A DNA stretch of 64,000 nt, from assembly GCF_032854445.1 (NCBI RefSeq), contig NC_088306.1, positions 1,366,501 to 1,430,500 of the forward strand, written 5' to 3'. Made by a program: the position numbers and the translations under genes. Positions 48,011 to 59,443 of the stretch are shown piece by piece. The first letter of the stretch is position 1; the number at the start of each line of letters is the position of its first letter. This DNA is from Liolophura sinensis (lineage: Eukaryota; Mollusca; Polyplacophora; Chitonida; Chitonidae). The notes under the pieces are model-generated. The model was not told where the DNA came from. It searched no databases and saw nothing but the letters and a program-made list of their open reading frames with translations.

Positions 48011-51000
48011 ATGTTTAAGGTCGTTCTCGAGAATTTTTTGCTTGTATGCATGAGGGGCGAGGGGGGGACATTTTTATCATAAACCACTGACGGACTCCTC
48101 TAGGTCTGTCATAACACTGTTGTTGGTTGTGGAGCGCTGATTTCATGCAAGACCACACAAGGGAACCCTATCGTCCACTTATTGCCAACAGGACTCCGAA
48201 AACCGTAGAAGGACGGGAATCTATAGCGATTCCACGTAAGAGTATGCGACCCACGTGTTGTGCGGTTAATTACGTTTAACATTAATGCTGAATTTTTTTT
48301 TACCTAATTCTGCTTTGCCACTATTTAATCATTCACATTTACATAACAGAATAAAATCTTAAACTCACAAGAACCAGTATTTCACCCGTTACTTGTGACC
48401 ATTTGGCAACTATCACTCTACTCTGGTTTTAATTGTTGAAACGTTGAATTTTCAGATTGATTTCACAGTGCGTACTTCCGGCATCCTGTTGAATCACTCA
48501 CTTTCACGCGACCTTAAAAACCCAGAAAACTTTTACCAGCAGGTCTTCCAATGAAGAAATATATGTGGAAGTTTACTATTTACCTCTTTAACTGGTGTTA
48601 ACGCTGACCTCAGGAAGTCTTTTTTTTATGACGGCGGTGAGTTGAGTAAATCAACGCCCCTCGTCAAATGAGATACATCCTGACTTAAAGCTTCAGTCGA
48701 TGCAGAGAGAGATGGATTCGAACAATCAACCTCACTTTTCAACGACCTGCTTTACCGGGGAGGCGCTATTTACAGCAGGCGATAACAGCCATGTGACCTA
48801 ACATACCTGGCAGGAGTCCGCCTAGAACTGTGACCTCCTGACCGGGCTCAAGGACGGGCACGTTCACCTCATACAGGCACTGTCCGCCATCGGATCTGAG
48901 CAAAAACAGAAATGGTTGCAAATATCTAGTGACCCGCTATAGATCACGCACTGAGGTAAAATAAATTAAAAAGTGATTAAGAAACATTGTTGAGGTGATT
49001 ACAGCGATACTCCAACGTGTTCTGTTCATTTGAAACATTTGCGCGCACTTCGGTAGATTTATTTATTTATTTATTTGTTTGTTTAATTGGTGTTTTACGC
49101 CGTACTCAATAATATTACACTAATACGACGGCGACCAGCATAATGTGGGAGGAACCGAGCAGAGCCCGTGGGAAACCCACTAGCATCCGCAGATTGCTGG
49201 CTGGCCTTCTCTCGTAACTTCGGTAGACTGTTCTCCATAATTTCGTGGCTGCTTATATTGAGTTTGTGTTGTGATTTTTTCCCTTCGAAACCGATCTTGA
49301 TACATGTTTAAATGAAAACGTTGAGCATCTAGTGCTTTGCCAGTGGTCATGATTAACATGACCGATAAAGGCTGTATGTTTCAACTGACTAAAAGCTCTT
49401 TAGTATTTTAAAGGGACATAACCTACTGAATGAACTCGTGAGCGCTGGCCACGGAACATGGCGACCACCCGGGATTTGGACCTCCCATAATTCCCCCAAC
49501 TTCCGATCTATTGGCCAAACATGGCGTCTTGTCCGTGTGTTTCATACTGAATCTGAAAAATGAATAACAGTTTAATTGTATAGGTGGTCCACGCAAAGTG
49601 ATAAAAACAACGAGAAAATGTTGTGCCGTGAAAGGACCAAACATTCTGTCCCACCGCAGAGGCAAATATCACGCAAAATGCACCTCTGACTCCACCTTTG
49701 ATACTACATTCCCAATACTCGTTCCGATGTATTGTTGTTGGATATCATACAATGCTGTATCTGGTTACCCTCATTCCTTCCCAAGGGATAAATTAATTAC
49801 CTTTGAGATTTCAAATTTCTGTAGCGTTTTCCTCTAAGTATATACATGTACCTCCAACTCGCTGGAAGTTGCTGGCCAATGAGAATGGCAGAATTTCGCT
49901 CAAAGAGCTATACTATGGACATTTTATATCAAACAGTACTATTTATATTTATTTATTTGACTGGTGTTTACTCAAGAATATTTCACTTATACGACGGAGG
50001 CCAGTGTTATGATGGGAGGAAACTCACGACCGTCTGCAATTTGATGGCAGACCGTCCCACGAATGGCCGGAGAGGAAGCCATCATGATCTGGACAGATCT
50101 GACTTAAACTCACAACGACAGCAATGGTGAGATGCTCCTGGGCCATTTTACCACGCTGGCGTGCTATCCCCCGCGGCCACGGAGGCCCCCGTGCCATTTA
50201 TAAGACCTCATTTTGCTACAGGGTTATGATCTACTCACAAATGGCCGAGCTCGTGGGAGAGTAGAAAAGCAGCCCCCCAGTTGGGATCGGCGGTGATCCC
50301 ACAGCGTCTGTTCTGATTGCAGGCCCCGGCTATAGCTGCCCTGCCACCCACGTCAGGCTGACTTACCCTGCGGAAATAAAAGTTAATGCTTGTTTATATA
50401 TTGTTTGTTTACCGCCGTGCTCAGGACTTTTCCTCTTATATGACGGCCATCGGGTGTGTAGGTGGAGATAACTCCCGGCAAGCAAATGAATGGAACTATA
50501 AATATCTATTGTTTTATTGAATAAAAAAACAAGTTCAAGAAAGGAACTCTACAATATGAATTAGAAAAAGGGATTTTAACTGGATTTTGTCTTACAATAA
50601 CATGGACGCCCAACATATCAGTGTGTAGAGCTGGTGGTGTTATGTGTCATCAATTATATGCAATTTTAATAATTTTAGTAATGTGTATGATACCTGACAC
50701 CTGAATATGGTCCACAAATTAAAAAAAAAACAGACTAAAGCTTTGATTTACTTATTTATTTGATTTGAGTGTTACACCGTCCTCAAGAATATTTAACTTA
50801 TTCGACGGCGGCCAGCATTATGGTTGGAGAAAACCGCGGAAACCAGGCTATCCGCAGGCTTCTGACAGACCTTCCTTCGTACGACCGGAGTGGGACCAAA
50901 GCTGTATGTATGTATGTATGTATGTATGTATAGAGGCCTATTTATGTCCTTACAATAAATCATGTAGTCTTCGACATTTTTTCGCGCAAGTTCAACGTTT

Positions 51001-54000
51001 TTTGATATTTTAAAAGGATTTTTGGTGTTGGCAATTAATTTTTTTTTAAATGGCGATTTCAAAATATTTAAGAACATTCCCGAAATTTATTCTCCGAAAT
51101 TCAATAATGTGGATACATATACCACATATTTTTTGTGCGCATGCGCATGCAAAAATGTCGAAAACTTGGGGAAGCCCCCAAACAACATAGCCATACCCTG
51201 TTTGTATGAAGACGACGTCATATGGTAGACCACTTCTTTGATTCTTGCAGAAACTTTGCAACATCTTGTTGATGATTTGACTTCGTTCATACCAGACCTA
51301 GAAAGGCAAGAAAACGAGGCGTCAATGTTTGCTGATCACTGTATCAACTTTTGTGGTACATTTTTTGAGCTGAACTCAAGGGGATATAGAATCGTTTCTG
51401 ATTGACTGGTGTGGCAGATAAACCAGTCTAGGCTATGTCCAGCATAAGCGGAATTTAGGCATAGCATATTCATACAAGCTTGACCTTGAAGCTGGAAGCT
51501 TAACCCAGGAAACCCTCTCTCCCCTGTCGGCCAATCAGCGTCGCTTCTGTATCCCTTTAAAAGCAATATAATGTGGATAGCTGATACGGTGTCTAAAATT
51601 TGTGCAGACGGTCTCATGTGTATACAAACTTTCGGCTTGTCAATCATCACAAAAGCCGTATAGCTAATCGCCTTTAGTTTGTGTTGTCCTGCAAAAAAAG
51701 CAGGAAGTTTACTCAGTATGTCTCTCACAAGAGCTGTTTGTGCGACAATGCCGTCAAAATGCTTGACGTATAACATACGTTCACTGATACAGGTGAATGG
51801 CCTCCTCCTAATTTAAACTGAAGATATCTTACCGGATTTGTCTCGTAGAAATGTACCAGTTTAATTTGGATGTCAACGTTGTAGCCAAGTTCCGGTCGGT
51901 TCCAGTTATACCGCACCTGACAAAATGATGATGATGATACGTTATAATGAACTATACTTTATCGGGCAGATTTCATCCTTGGTAGTAATTCTATAACCTA
52001 ACCTGTTGGATCAGTCCTTCCACGCCAACGGTCATATCTTTACTCAGAATATAACGATAGTAGAAAAAGTTAAGACAAAAAACTACTTTGGTCTCAGAGG
52101 TTATGAGGGGAACACTACTGTCATTTAACCACAGTAACCAGCAATGCGTCCATGCTTACCCAATTCCATTTCAAAATAACGAAATCCAGCTTTTGCTGCG
52201 GCGACGTAATTCCACGTGACTTCAGCGTAGACGTGAAGTCTTCGTCCAGGTAGACGGCGACTTCAATGGTTATCTCCCTTGGTTTTTCTCCTGCCGCTTG
52301 GCGACGCATTCGTATGTGCTGCTCAATTTCTGCGTCTGTAAAGAAAACGAATAAAAATGTATATTTAATTTCTTCCCTCTGTTTTGTTTCGTTTCTATGC
52401 AAGCTCAAGAGTAAACAAATCTGAGTTACATTCTATCATAAATCAATTATACAATGAGAGTTTTGGGAACAAGAATTTTGTGACAAGTAATGCAAGCTGT
52501 GAACAACTAAAAACTGACCTTCATCATGCAATGGTATGCCTTCGAGTGGCTTCCGAGCCACAATAATGTCATATCCGCTAAAGATGGCAGACGATCGCTT
52601 CTGTCGGTCATGTGATGGTATAGATTGAACATGATACTGGTGCTCTCCAGTCACTATATTACCGACCTGAAAAGGAAGAGAAGGAACAGATCACAGCGGA
52701 CTGACCTGACTGTAATTAAGCGTGGGAGAATTTGTGGCTAAGATTTGTGCTGGTGACGAATGGGTCATAATAGATTATTTTCCGATCGAGTTAACAGTCC
52801 ACAGTTGAAACCTCTGAATTTCCAACGATCCAAGTATCAAATCTTTGATACTCGAAGGCACAAGTTTGAAACAGGACTTTGGGAAGAAATAGTAATATAA
52901 TTAAGACGTACAGCATAGAGAGTAAAACCAGAGTAACAACGACAGTGTAATAGCTGGCAAATGGTCACACATAACCGCAGTAATACGGCCTCTTGTCAAT
53001 TTACCTCTGTAAGGAATTTATTACTAAATAATAGTAGCTGAAACTCCCTAACACTACGACTCAAGTAAAATTAGGTAAAAAAAATGCATTGATGTTCATT
53101 GCAATTTATTACACCTCCCTGATCTACAACTACCAAAAATGACTAAAACCCAACACGTGGAACACTTTTTGGATTTTGATATAATAACCTGCTCAAGTGT
53201 CTTGAATCTTGAAACCACGTGGTAATCTCTATTGCTCTGTGCGCATTAAACCAAGTGGAAATCTCAAATGCTCTTTGTGCCTTAAACAGCTTTCGTTTAA
53301 ACATATGAGGTTTTTAGACAATTTTAAGACTTTATTCTAGGGCAGCAAACTGTAATATAGAAGTGTGAGTTGATGACATACCACACGACCATTCTGGCCA
53401 CATGTTGAAAAAACGGCCGAGCCCTCATGTGAAAGCACTTCCGCTACCCACTCACAGTCACGTGGTACATGAGGAAGTGACGTCACCTCATCTTCACTGC
53501 TGAACTGTACAGTGGCACTTGGATGAAGCACACTACTTGTTTTACGCAAGCGCAAAACGAAGATTTCCCCGAAAGCTGCAATTTCCACACGACTGTTGTG
53601 TTGGAAACGGCTATTTCGCTTATGCCTTTCCCTGAAATGTGCAGAAAAACAAGAAGCTCCAAATAATCAAACTAGAAAACCCTTAAAATGTAAATGACAT
53701 TCACGGCTTACTGGTAACAATTAGTTCACGTAAATTTCTTAAAACTTGTAATTTACTTACCACAACCATAAAGCACTGGCAAATTTTATTGAAATTAATT
53801 ATTAGGTCGAAAATTTTAACATAATATACATCGCTTACCTCTTTAACTGACTGTTGTGAACGAGTGTTGTGACATCGAATTCGTCAAAACTATCTGAAAT
53901 GAATAAAGATTTATTTATTTGTTTGATTGGTGTTTTAAGTCCTGCTCAAAAATATTTCACTTATAAATACGACGGCGACGATAATTATGGTGGCCTGAAT

Positions 54001-57000
54001 TATGGTGGGAGGGAACCGTTAGAGCCCGAGGGAAGCCCACGATCATCAGCAGGTTGTTGATAGGCCTTCACACCAGAGAGTAAGCAAGCGCAAAGAATAA
54101 AGACAAATTAAAAGAGAAATGCCCAAAAGTCGCTTGTCATAGCTTATATTTCCGTTATCACATCGATCATAGCTGAACACATTTACGAAGCTCGGATGAT
54201 ACTGGTAAATAGCTGTGCACTTAAATAGCCACTGAAGAAATGTATAAAAGTATTCAGAATACGACTTTTGCATATCGAGAAAGAATGAGAGTGGACAGAA
54301 CATTTGACACATTTAAATACAATCTATAGTTGGCAAAACAAATACCTTCAAGAAGGCCTGTTTGGCGCGCATGCCTACTTAGTTCTAGAGGAAGAGTGTC
54401 AGAGGTATAAAATGCCGATGTCTGAAAAAAATAACAAAATAATTATATATGCTTTACACATGTACACACCGGCACAAATATACTCTATTAAAACGCAAAT
54501 GTTAAAATGTCAAAGTTTTATAAGTGTGATGAAACATGTTTAAATGATAAATCATGTTTAAATGATACACCATGTTAATTGCTATAAAATGGAAGTGCTA
54601 AACATATCAAAACCTATTAATGTTACACAACGTAAATGATTGTTTTTAGGATGTAACAGAATCTTAGACAACACGAATTGTAACATTAATAAGGCGGAAT
54701 GGTCTTTTTTGTAAAGTGTTTAATCTCTAAACACTTTACAGCGGTCAAACCTAATACTGTAAAAGTTTTGGATTCTCAATTACCGACAAAATGTTTTATT
54801 TTATTTGATATTTACCGAGTAAAACATCCAAAAAATCATAACAATGAGCTGAGATTTTCCTCGGAATGATCACATAAAAAAATCAGTCGTACCAGTGAAA
54901 ACTTTTCTCTGTGATATATTCATTTTTGTTTTAAGTTTTTATCGGAATAAAATGCATTCAAGTATTTCAATTCTAATTTTCTTTATTTATTTAAATGGTA
55001 TATTACGCTATAGTGAAGAATGTTTTACTTATACGACGGTGGCCAGGATAGTGGTGGCAGGAAATTGGGCAGACCCAGGGGAACCCACGACCATTCGCGG
55101 GCTGCTCCAGGCCTTCTAACGTGCGGCAGGACGGGAAACCAGCAGGAGCTGAACTCACACAGCGACCGCGATTGCCACAGAGGCCAGGGAGGCCCCGCAA
55201 CATGTTTCACATTGAAGCTTAAGTATCAGCTATATTCCTATATATCGGTCTAAAAAGGCTTCCGAGACCTCAGATACAAATTAAGGATTTCTTGTTTATT
55301 GAAAAAACGAAACAAAGGGTTCTCAGATTTTTGGATTCCTCAACACTAGGAACTCAGAGTACACTGCCAAAACTGATGATGCTAACTTAGGACAAAAAAA
55401 ACTACTGGAAAGTTTGTCACTAACGCCAATATCTCTCCTTTTTTGCACTATTTTTGGCTAATATTACAGCTACTACATGAGAACTTATATAATTTACTGT
55501 CGTATGTGTTTTCACACCGTTATGCTGTGTCATGTTTTATAATGAAAACTTCATATAAAATTTACATACAACTTTAAAGAGGTATAGTATGTTCTCACAA
55601 ACCAGTCACACACCTCATGCTTTACGTTGCAAATCATGCAGACTAGAAATGGCTTACCTGTGATAATAAAAGATGAACCAAGATGGACAAAAGATTTATT
55701 GGGCGAAGTGTTGACATCCCTTTCAAAAGCTGAGTCTGGCCGACTCTCATACAAAACTGACGGAATCCTTAATCTTTTGATCTTCGAGTCTGTTGTCTGC
55801 TTTCTTTCAAAGCCAATCCACGCCGTATCTCTCGCTGTTTGTTTTGTGAACAGTGTTTGGATTTGAGGGCCGGGTTTTGTCCAACAGAGAAAATCCCGAA
55901 TTGACCGTGTATGTGATACTGTTTAAAAAGTTCTTTGTTCAGTATTCAAATCCCAGTGTGCGTCTTGCTGTGTATTGTATTGACAAGACCTGTTTGCCTG
56001 GTCTGTAAAGAATGAAAAACAGTGTTGAAAATGACAACGAAATAAATCAGCACACTTTACCAGAGGTGCAGAAGCGCCTGTGGATGATTGTCTGGTTACA
56101 AAAGCATTAAGTACGCACACCCGGGTCAGTCATCTATGACTTGGACACGGTCCGCTAACAATGAGCGCGAAAGGAGATCTAGAAGTTTTTGAAGGCTGTA
56201 GCGAGTCTTATTCAATGTACACGGTCTTTACACCAGCCTTAGAAGCAACGGATGAACGAAGTGGCACAAATAGCAGCTCTTGAAGTTGGCGCACGCCAGT
56301 AACTGGAATATCTGCCCAACAAATGAACCACGCAAGGTAGAGCGATAAAATGCCACTCTCTCTGAGCTATAGATGCAAAACTGTTCAGATTAACTGATAA
56401 GACTGATAGTTCGGTGGTTAACGCTCTGTTCAATAAATTTCATTCATATGAAGGTGGTCTAGTTTATGGGTAGAGGAAAAAGAACTTTCGGAACTGTCAA
56501 TCAAAAACACACATTTGACCAATCATAAGTAAAATCATAAGTACTGATGCAAATAGATCAACTGGATGTCCCACACATTGGTTACAAATGTTCAATCTTT
56601 CTTTGACGTCAGGACGCCACAACTGCTTTTACCGGGAATGGAACGAAAACTAATGTTGTCACGAGACGGGGTTGATCGCACATCGAATTTGTTGGATACA
56701 TCCACTGGGGTATACAGAGTGAACCACATTCTTCCGCAGGTACCCTACAAAGCACTTGAGATAAAACCAAAGGGGAAAAAAGCGAGAACTGGATTCGAAA
56801 GCTGACCTCAGTGGTCAGGGATGGTAACTGCCCACACCCAATGCTTTAATCATCTGAGCCAGCGAGACAGCCTATATAGCTGGCGAATGTGAGGTGCATG
56901 AAATATAATTTATCACGGCGCAAAACACCAATGAAAAAAACATAAATAACAAAAACAAAAAAATAACGTCATCAAATTGGAAAGAAACGCTTGATGTACT

Positions 57001-57667
57001 TGTATTTCCTTTGCTGCTCTTTCTAAACAAGAAATGGACGATTAAACTTTTAAAAAATCTGATATTTCTTTCCTTTTAATCTTGAATATTACAGGCTACA
57101 TTACCGAATGCCAAATCACGTGCCTGCCGAGGTCAATGAGTACAACTTGGAGATGCCGTGGTCTTCCTGATGCCTTCTGTTCACGAGATTAAACGCTATA
57201 GATATTTCACTTCAAGCGAGACCCTTTTTATAGTGTTATATTTTGATTCAGTTTGGGCCTGTCTGATTCTTTAGAATCCGGAACCAAATATTTCTATGAT
57301 ACTGAAGTTTCGTACACATATTGGAATGTAAATTTGACAAACGAAAATGGACTTAGTGTATTCAAGGTTAGGCAGAACACATAACTCGCACTAAGTGCTC
57401 TTGTTACATGGCTCATCTGAGCCCAATCAGACTTTCACGAATATCTTCCGCAGTGACGTCACCATCACCCGTGACGGTTAATAACAATGTGAATAGAAAG
57501 AAGAGCGGAAATGTGAAGCATATCTGGCGTTCCGTTACGATCCCTTTAAAACATAACTGATCAACAATTTCCCATTTGTGCGGATATGAATGTGGACGGG
57601 TTGACTTACCTGATATGTTTACAGAGTACAATGCCCACAGGTTATACAGGATTAAATCCTGAAACAT
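35823..57667 (-). CDS. ADAMTS-type secreted metalloprotease with EGF, ShKT and LDLa tail
   Basis: Assembled by eye from homology and splice sites; every consecutive junction agrees in phase. Minus-strand exons (high to low): 57610-57667, 55658-55834, 53839-53893, 53382-53631, 52519-52666, 52160-52335, 51833-51916, 51197-51297, 50239-50367, 49427-49552, 48807-48895, 47846-47931, 47422-47529, 46707-46876, 45975-46035, 45107-45242, 44288-44457, 43990-44104, 43678-43773, 42815-42981, 42206-42269, 41919-41996, 40948-41190, 40488-40598, 39924-39988, 39328-39469, 35823-35983. The predicted product is 1,121 residues: signal peptide, prodomain, furin site, reprolysin protease, disintegrin-like, TSP1, Cys-rich, spacer, EGF-like, ShKT and LDLa modules. 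The family cleaves extracellular-matrix proteins. Exons 3-26 are secure; exons 1, 2 and 27 are less so. An alternative in-frame start is at 57703. Confidence 0.92.
36430..36600 (-). repeat. tRNA-like SINE fragment, other family
   Basis: Carries a B-box-like ggattcgaacctgcgacctc preceded by diverged SINE body. Similar fragments, also with gattcgaac, lie near 46140-46345, 48600-48760 and 56760-56880 within introns or flanks. Confidence 0.5.
36920..37128 (-). mobile_element. SINE family A, head-truncated, with perfect target-site duplication
   Basis: Minus-strand copy with full TAAA tail but missing the tRNA head. It is flanked by a perfect 15-bp duplication, gagagctggattaga (36905-36919 and 37129-37143). 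Truncation at the 5' end with an intact duplication points to incomplete reverse transcription. Confidence 0.93.
38262..38430 (-). repeat. SINE family A, diverged variant
   Basis: Keeps attggtgtcgaacgccgtac and acaacggcagccaggaatat, then departs from the consensus. Confidence 0.65.
38700..38950 (-). repeat. Dispersed repeat family D
   Basis: Minus-strand copy: gagagtaaaaacagagcagt, ttaaccggtgaaattcggcc, atacctcagttagggtgtaa. Confidence 0.65.
39328..40598 (-). CDS. Metalloprotease exons 24-26 (ShKT and LDLa modules)
   Basis: Exon 24 (40488-40598) is a six-cysteine ShKT module (C-6-C-8-C-10-C-3-C-2-C), a fold found in many worm and mollusc extracellular proteases. Exon 25 (39924-39988) is a Ser/Thr/Pro linker. 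Exon 26 (39328-39469) is an LDL-receptor class A module (CTPSEFTCDDGSC ... DDCADGSDE) with its acidic Ca2+ site but lacking cysteines 4 and 6. An alternative end exists: if the donor at 40487 (C|gtaaga) is not used, the frame stops at 40414 after the ShKT module, a shorter isoform without LDLa. Confidence 0.87.
40948..41996 (-). CDS. Metalloprotease exons 22-23 (EGF-like modules)
   Basis: Exon 22 (41919-41996) gives a compact EGF-like module with CQNGGTWWNCGCQCPPGFGG, its sixth cysteine coming from exon 23. Exon 23 (40948-41190) adds two more cysteine-rich EGF/laminin-like stretches, the last ending CECPIGYGGLQCES. Both exons are bounded by phase-1 introns, the signature of shuffled extracellular modules. 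Most vertebrate ADAMTS proteins have no EGF repeats. Confidence 0.9.
41218..41325 (-). repeat. SINE family A fragment in intron 22
   Basis: Short piece containing ggcagccagcattatgataa and ggagaggaagccagcatgag, immediately upstream of exon 23. Confidence 0.65.
42206..45242 (-). CDS. Metalloprotease exons 16-21 (cysteine-rich and spacer)
   Basis: Exons 45107-45242, 44288-44457, 43990-44104, 43678-43773, 42815-42981 and 42206-42269. The Cys-rich region ends in the diagnostic GCDG plus RCGVCGGDG (712-731). The spacer follows, recognisable by DLPAGSYDIEIA, MYLELWTKDG and GPIDQPLIVKVYQTTGAV. Exon 20 uses the acceptor gcccatag at 42982-42983 rather than the tag 15 bases upstream, because only that keeps phase and family alignment. 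In ADAMTS enzymes this region binds matrix and substrate. Confidence 0.9.
43200..43511 (-). repeat. SINE family B in intron 19
   Basis: Minus-strand family B copy from the tail (ggggtttaacgtcacgctca) to the head (cgctctaccaactatcaggg), with a short deletion in the head. Confidence 0.88.
45975..47931 (-). CDS. Metalloprotease exons 12-15 (disintegrin-like and TSP1)
   Basis: Exons 47846-47931, 47422-47529, 46707-46876 and 45975-46035 encode the disintegrin-like/ADAM-CR module (for example MYCGPGK closing exon 13) and most of a thrombospondin type-1 repeat (GGWSEFEPFVPASRSCGTG, residues 556-574 on). The repeat normally has six cysteines; here the first (after WSxW) and the fifth (before NTQDC) are absent, leaving four. 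A long (TA)n tract ends 18 bases upstream of the exon 12 acceptor. Confidence 0.9.
46390..46628 (+). repeat. tRNA-like SINE in intron 14
   Basis: Plus-strand element with B-box-like gtggtcgaatcc at about 46458 and a tail (attcttgagtacgtcgaaca then TTAATTAA) related to family A. The head differs from families A and B. Confidence 0.6.
47949..48007. repeat. (TA)n microsatellite beside an acceptor
   Basis: AT dinucleotide run of about 60 bases. On the minus strand it ends 18 bases before the exon 12 acceptor (ctgttttcatttccag). Confidence 0.97.
48265..48440 (+). repeat. Dispersed repeat family D in intron 11
   Basis: Contains ttttttacctaattctgctt, catttacataacagaataaa, ttacttgtgaccatttggca and ctctggtttt. 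Confidence 0.65.
48807..52335 (-). CDS. Metalloprotease exons 6-11 (catalytic domain)
   Basis: Exons 52160-52335, 51833-51916, 51197-51297, 50239-50367, 49427-49552 and 48807-48895. A furin site RMRR (238-241) marks the start of the mature enzyme. The domain opens with EVAVYLDEDFTSTLKSRG and contains the zinc site HELGHLFSMKHTD (388-400): three His ligands and the catalytic Glu are present, split between exons 9 and 10. A Met-turn (GGIMGG, M415) and the ADAMTS hallmark GWSPCS follow. The usual HD after the third ligand is HTD here, so the conserved Asp is displaced by one residue. The enzyme is predicted active, substrate unknown. Confidence 0.94.
49058..49216 (-). mobile_element. SINE family A, head-truncated, with target-site duplication
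   Basis: In intron 10. Flanked by perfect 11-bp copies of acttcggtaga (49047-49057 and 49217-49227). Tail intact, head missing. Confidence 0.9.
49945..50192 (-). repeat. SINE family A, near full length
   Basis: In intron 9. Tail, body and a degenerate head (gtggccgcgg) are present, with internal deletions. Confidence 0.8.
50748..50902 (-). repeat. SINE family A, truncated
   Basis: In intron 8. Tail and body to ccttccttcgtacgaccgga; a short (GTAT)n run at 50905-50930 follows. Confidence 0.8.
52519..55834 (-). CDS. Metalloprotease exons 2-5 (prodomain)
   Basis: Exons 55658-55834, 53839-53893, 53382-53631 and 52519-52666 encode residues 20-229. The segment FGEIFVLRLRKTSSVLHP and the later GSAVFSTCGQNGRVVG are typical of the M12B propeptide that keeps ADAM/ADAMTS enzymes latent. 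A basic RQKR (201-204) in exon 5 may be a first processing site. The acceptor of exon 2 is weak (caaaacaaacag), so its 5' edge could shift; the other junctions are strong (donors gtaagc, gtaagc, gtatgt, gtcagt). Confidence 0.85.
52895..53080 (-). repeat. Dispersed repeat family D in intron 4
   Basis: Minus-strand copy: agagagtaaaaccagagtaa, ggcaaatggtcacacataac, cctcttgtcaatttacctct. Confidence 0.65.
53910..54080 (-). repeat. SINE family A, truncated
   Basis: In intron 2, just upstream of exon 3. Part of the body (aattatggtgg) is duplicated. Confidence 0.8.
54980..55197 (-). repeat. SINE family A, near full length
   Basis: In intron 2. Diverged but keeps tail, body (cttatacgacggtggccagg) and the gcgaccgcga head part. 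Confidence 0.75.
55920..57600. other. Intron 1 of the metalloprotease gene
   Basis: No exon recognised. Contains an old tRNA-like SINE around 56720-56950 (ggattcgaaagctgacctca; tail cggcgcaaaacaccaatg). Confidence 0.45.
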
Positions 57668-57703
57668 GACAAAGAAATAATTATAAAATGTAGTCGACAC
57701 CAT
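57610..57703 (-). CDS. Metalloprotease exon 1 (signal peptide)
   Basis: An ATG at 57665-57667 opens MFQDLILYNLWALYSVNIS, hydrophobic enough for a signal peptide, and ends at a consensus donor (TATCAG|gtaagt) in phase 1, which fits exon 2. Another in-frame ATG at 57701-57703 would add 12 residues. Chosen over a more hydrophobic stretch at 57413-57520 because that one lacks a start codon and a good donor. Confidence 0.5.
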
Positions 57704-59255
57704 ACCATACTTGCTTTCCATAAGCCATACAACGTAGTCAGTGCAAAATCTTTCTGTTTGATGTGAAAATAAACAGAGTAATTTATACAATCTCCGACAT
57801 ACATGTAAGTCATAATATACCGCTCCCTATAAAGAGGAAAGCGCGGGGTAGAGGAGCTATTAGTTTATCACATATCTCGAAAAGATGAACTGAACATAAG
57901 CTAACATCATGTAATGAAATTCTCTGTGATTTATGGCATGGCTTATCTCGCCCTAATTATGACGTGAAAAGTCTCGTACATAATGTCAATAAGCCAGTAT
58001 TAATAACTCGTACATTTATCACCGAAACTTAAATAGCGTTCTCTTGGGTTTATGCCAGTACATGTAAATGCATTCTTTCTGATATAATTCACACTATGTT
58101 TTAGAGATCGAATCCCGTATTTTCCGACCTTTTTTTGTACAAAATCTTTTTGTTACTTTACGTTTATGCAGGTAGGCAAAGAGTTATTTGTCTCCAGATA
58201 AGTTTCTGTCTTGATGAAGACAGGAATTTTAATGAAAGACAGAAAAAAGGCCTTGGGACAGACAGTACCCATGACGTCAATACTTATAGTGACATATTAT
58301 ATGTCTATTTGATGTCAAGTCTGTTGTCTATAAAGTAGAGTACGTTACTGTAATAACAATGCCACGAAGACATAGCACCATTGCCTCCTAAAAGTCATGA
58401 GAAGAAAACGTCATGAAATGATAAAAAAAATATTATCATTTAGTTAAGCTTAGTGGCGAACTTATAACTCCTGGATTTGAACATGCGACCCCACTTTTCA
58501 TAGCTTGGTGATCTAGATCTACAGTTAGGAAAACTGTAGTATAGGGAACAAACTAAGCACTCCACACTGTTCAACTCGGTCACAACATACGTGTGACAAA
58601 AAAATAACAAATGAAAAAAAGCAGCACGTCTAACTGCAACTGCTGCCAAATCGGTAAGACAAGTACGATAGATACAAACCTTTACCTTAAGGTTATGTGA
58701 AATACATATAGTTAATATACCGGTAAATACTCCGGTCTTCGCGTACAGTAATAAATCGACGTGTTGCTTTGCAAAATTCACAAATAAGAAACAAGAAAAT
58801 CCGTCATACCGCTTGATTTCTCCTGGACTTATATCCAGCTGCTCTGAGTGTGGTATACATATATATAATTCAAAATGTATATTTTATAGTGAGCGGTATA
58901 TCTGCGAGTTAAAAAAAACCCAGTAATTCGTTTGACTCGCCTCTGGTCACTCAGTCCCCTTAAGGGTCAAGCATTAGTCATTTTGAACGTGGCTATAAAA
59001 ATAGAATAGATCTGGACAAGATTCAGATATTCATTCATGCGTCCCTCGGAGCATCAGATGACCAGTGTGTGTTTGGATGCATGTATGTAGGGCACCCGAT
59101 CCTATATACGCAGTACACACACGGACGGCATATAAATATATATACCTGCGTATTCCATCCAGTCATGGATTAGCGGGTTTCTCTACTGTTGGAGAAAAAT
59201 GGATAGGAACTGGAGTTGAACCCCAGCTTGCAAGTACTGATGTGTCCTTCAAATT
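57704..59255. other. Gene-free upstream flank of the metalloprotease gene
   Basis: Presumed promoter side of the gene. No TATA box at a convincing position and no coding exon seen. Confidence 0.4.
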
Positions 59256-59433
59256 TATTTATTTAATTGACGTTTTGCGCATTACTCATGAATATTTTCA
59301 CTCATGCCAACATTATGGTGGAAGGAATTTGGGCGAACTCGCGATCATCCGTATGTTTCGGAAAGACCTTAACTCGCAGCCGACATGAGCCGAACATGAT
59401 CTCAAAGCGACCGCATTGAGAGGTTTCTGAGTC
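59256..59433 (-). repeat. SINE family A, diverged
   Basis: Tail, body and partial head (cgaccgcattgagaggtttc) with several deletions. It abuts the MITE at 59444. Confidence 0.75.
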
Positions 59434-59443
59434 CGACCTGTTT

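Noticed and set aside
51336-51776. 146-codon frame on the minus strand
   Set aside because: It lies wholly in metalloprotease intron 7, with no domain and no splice support.
57413-57520. Hydrophobic frame as metalloprotease signal peptide
   Set aside because: No in-frame ATG nearby and no consensus donor before the stop. The exon at 57610-57667 has both.
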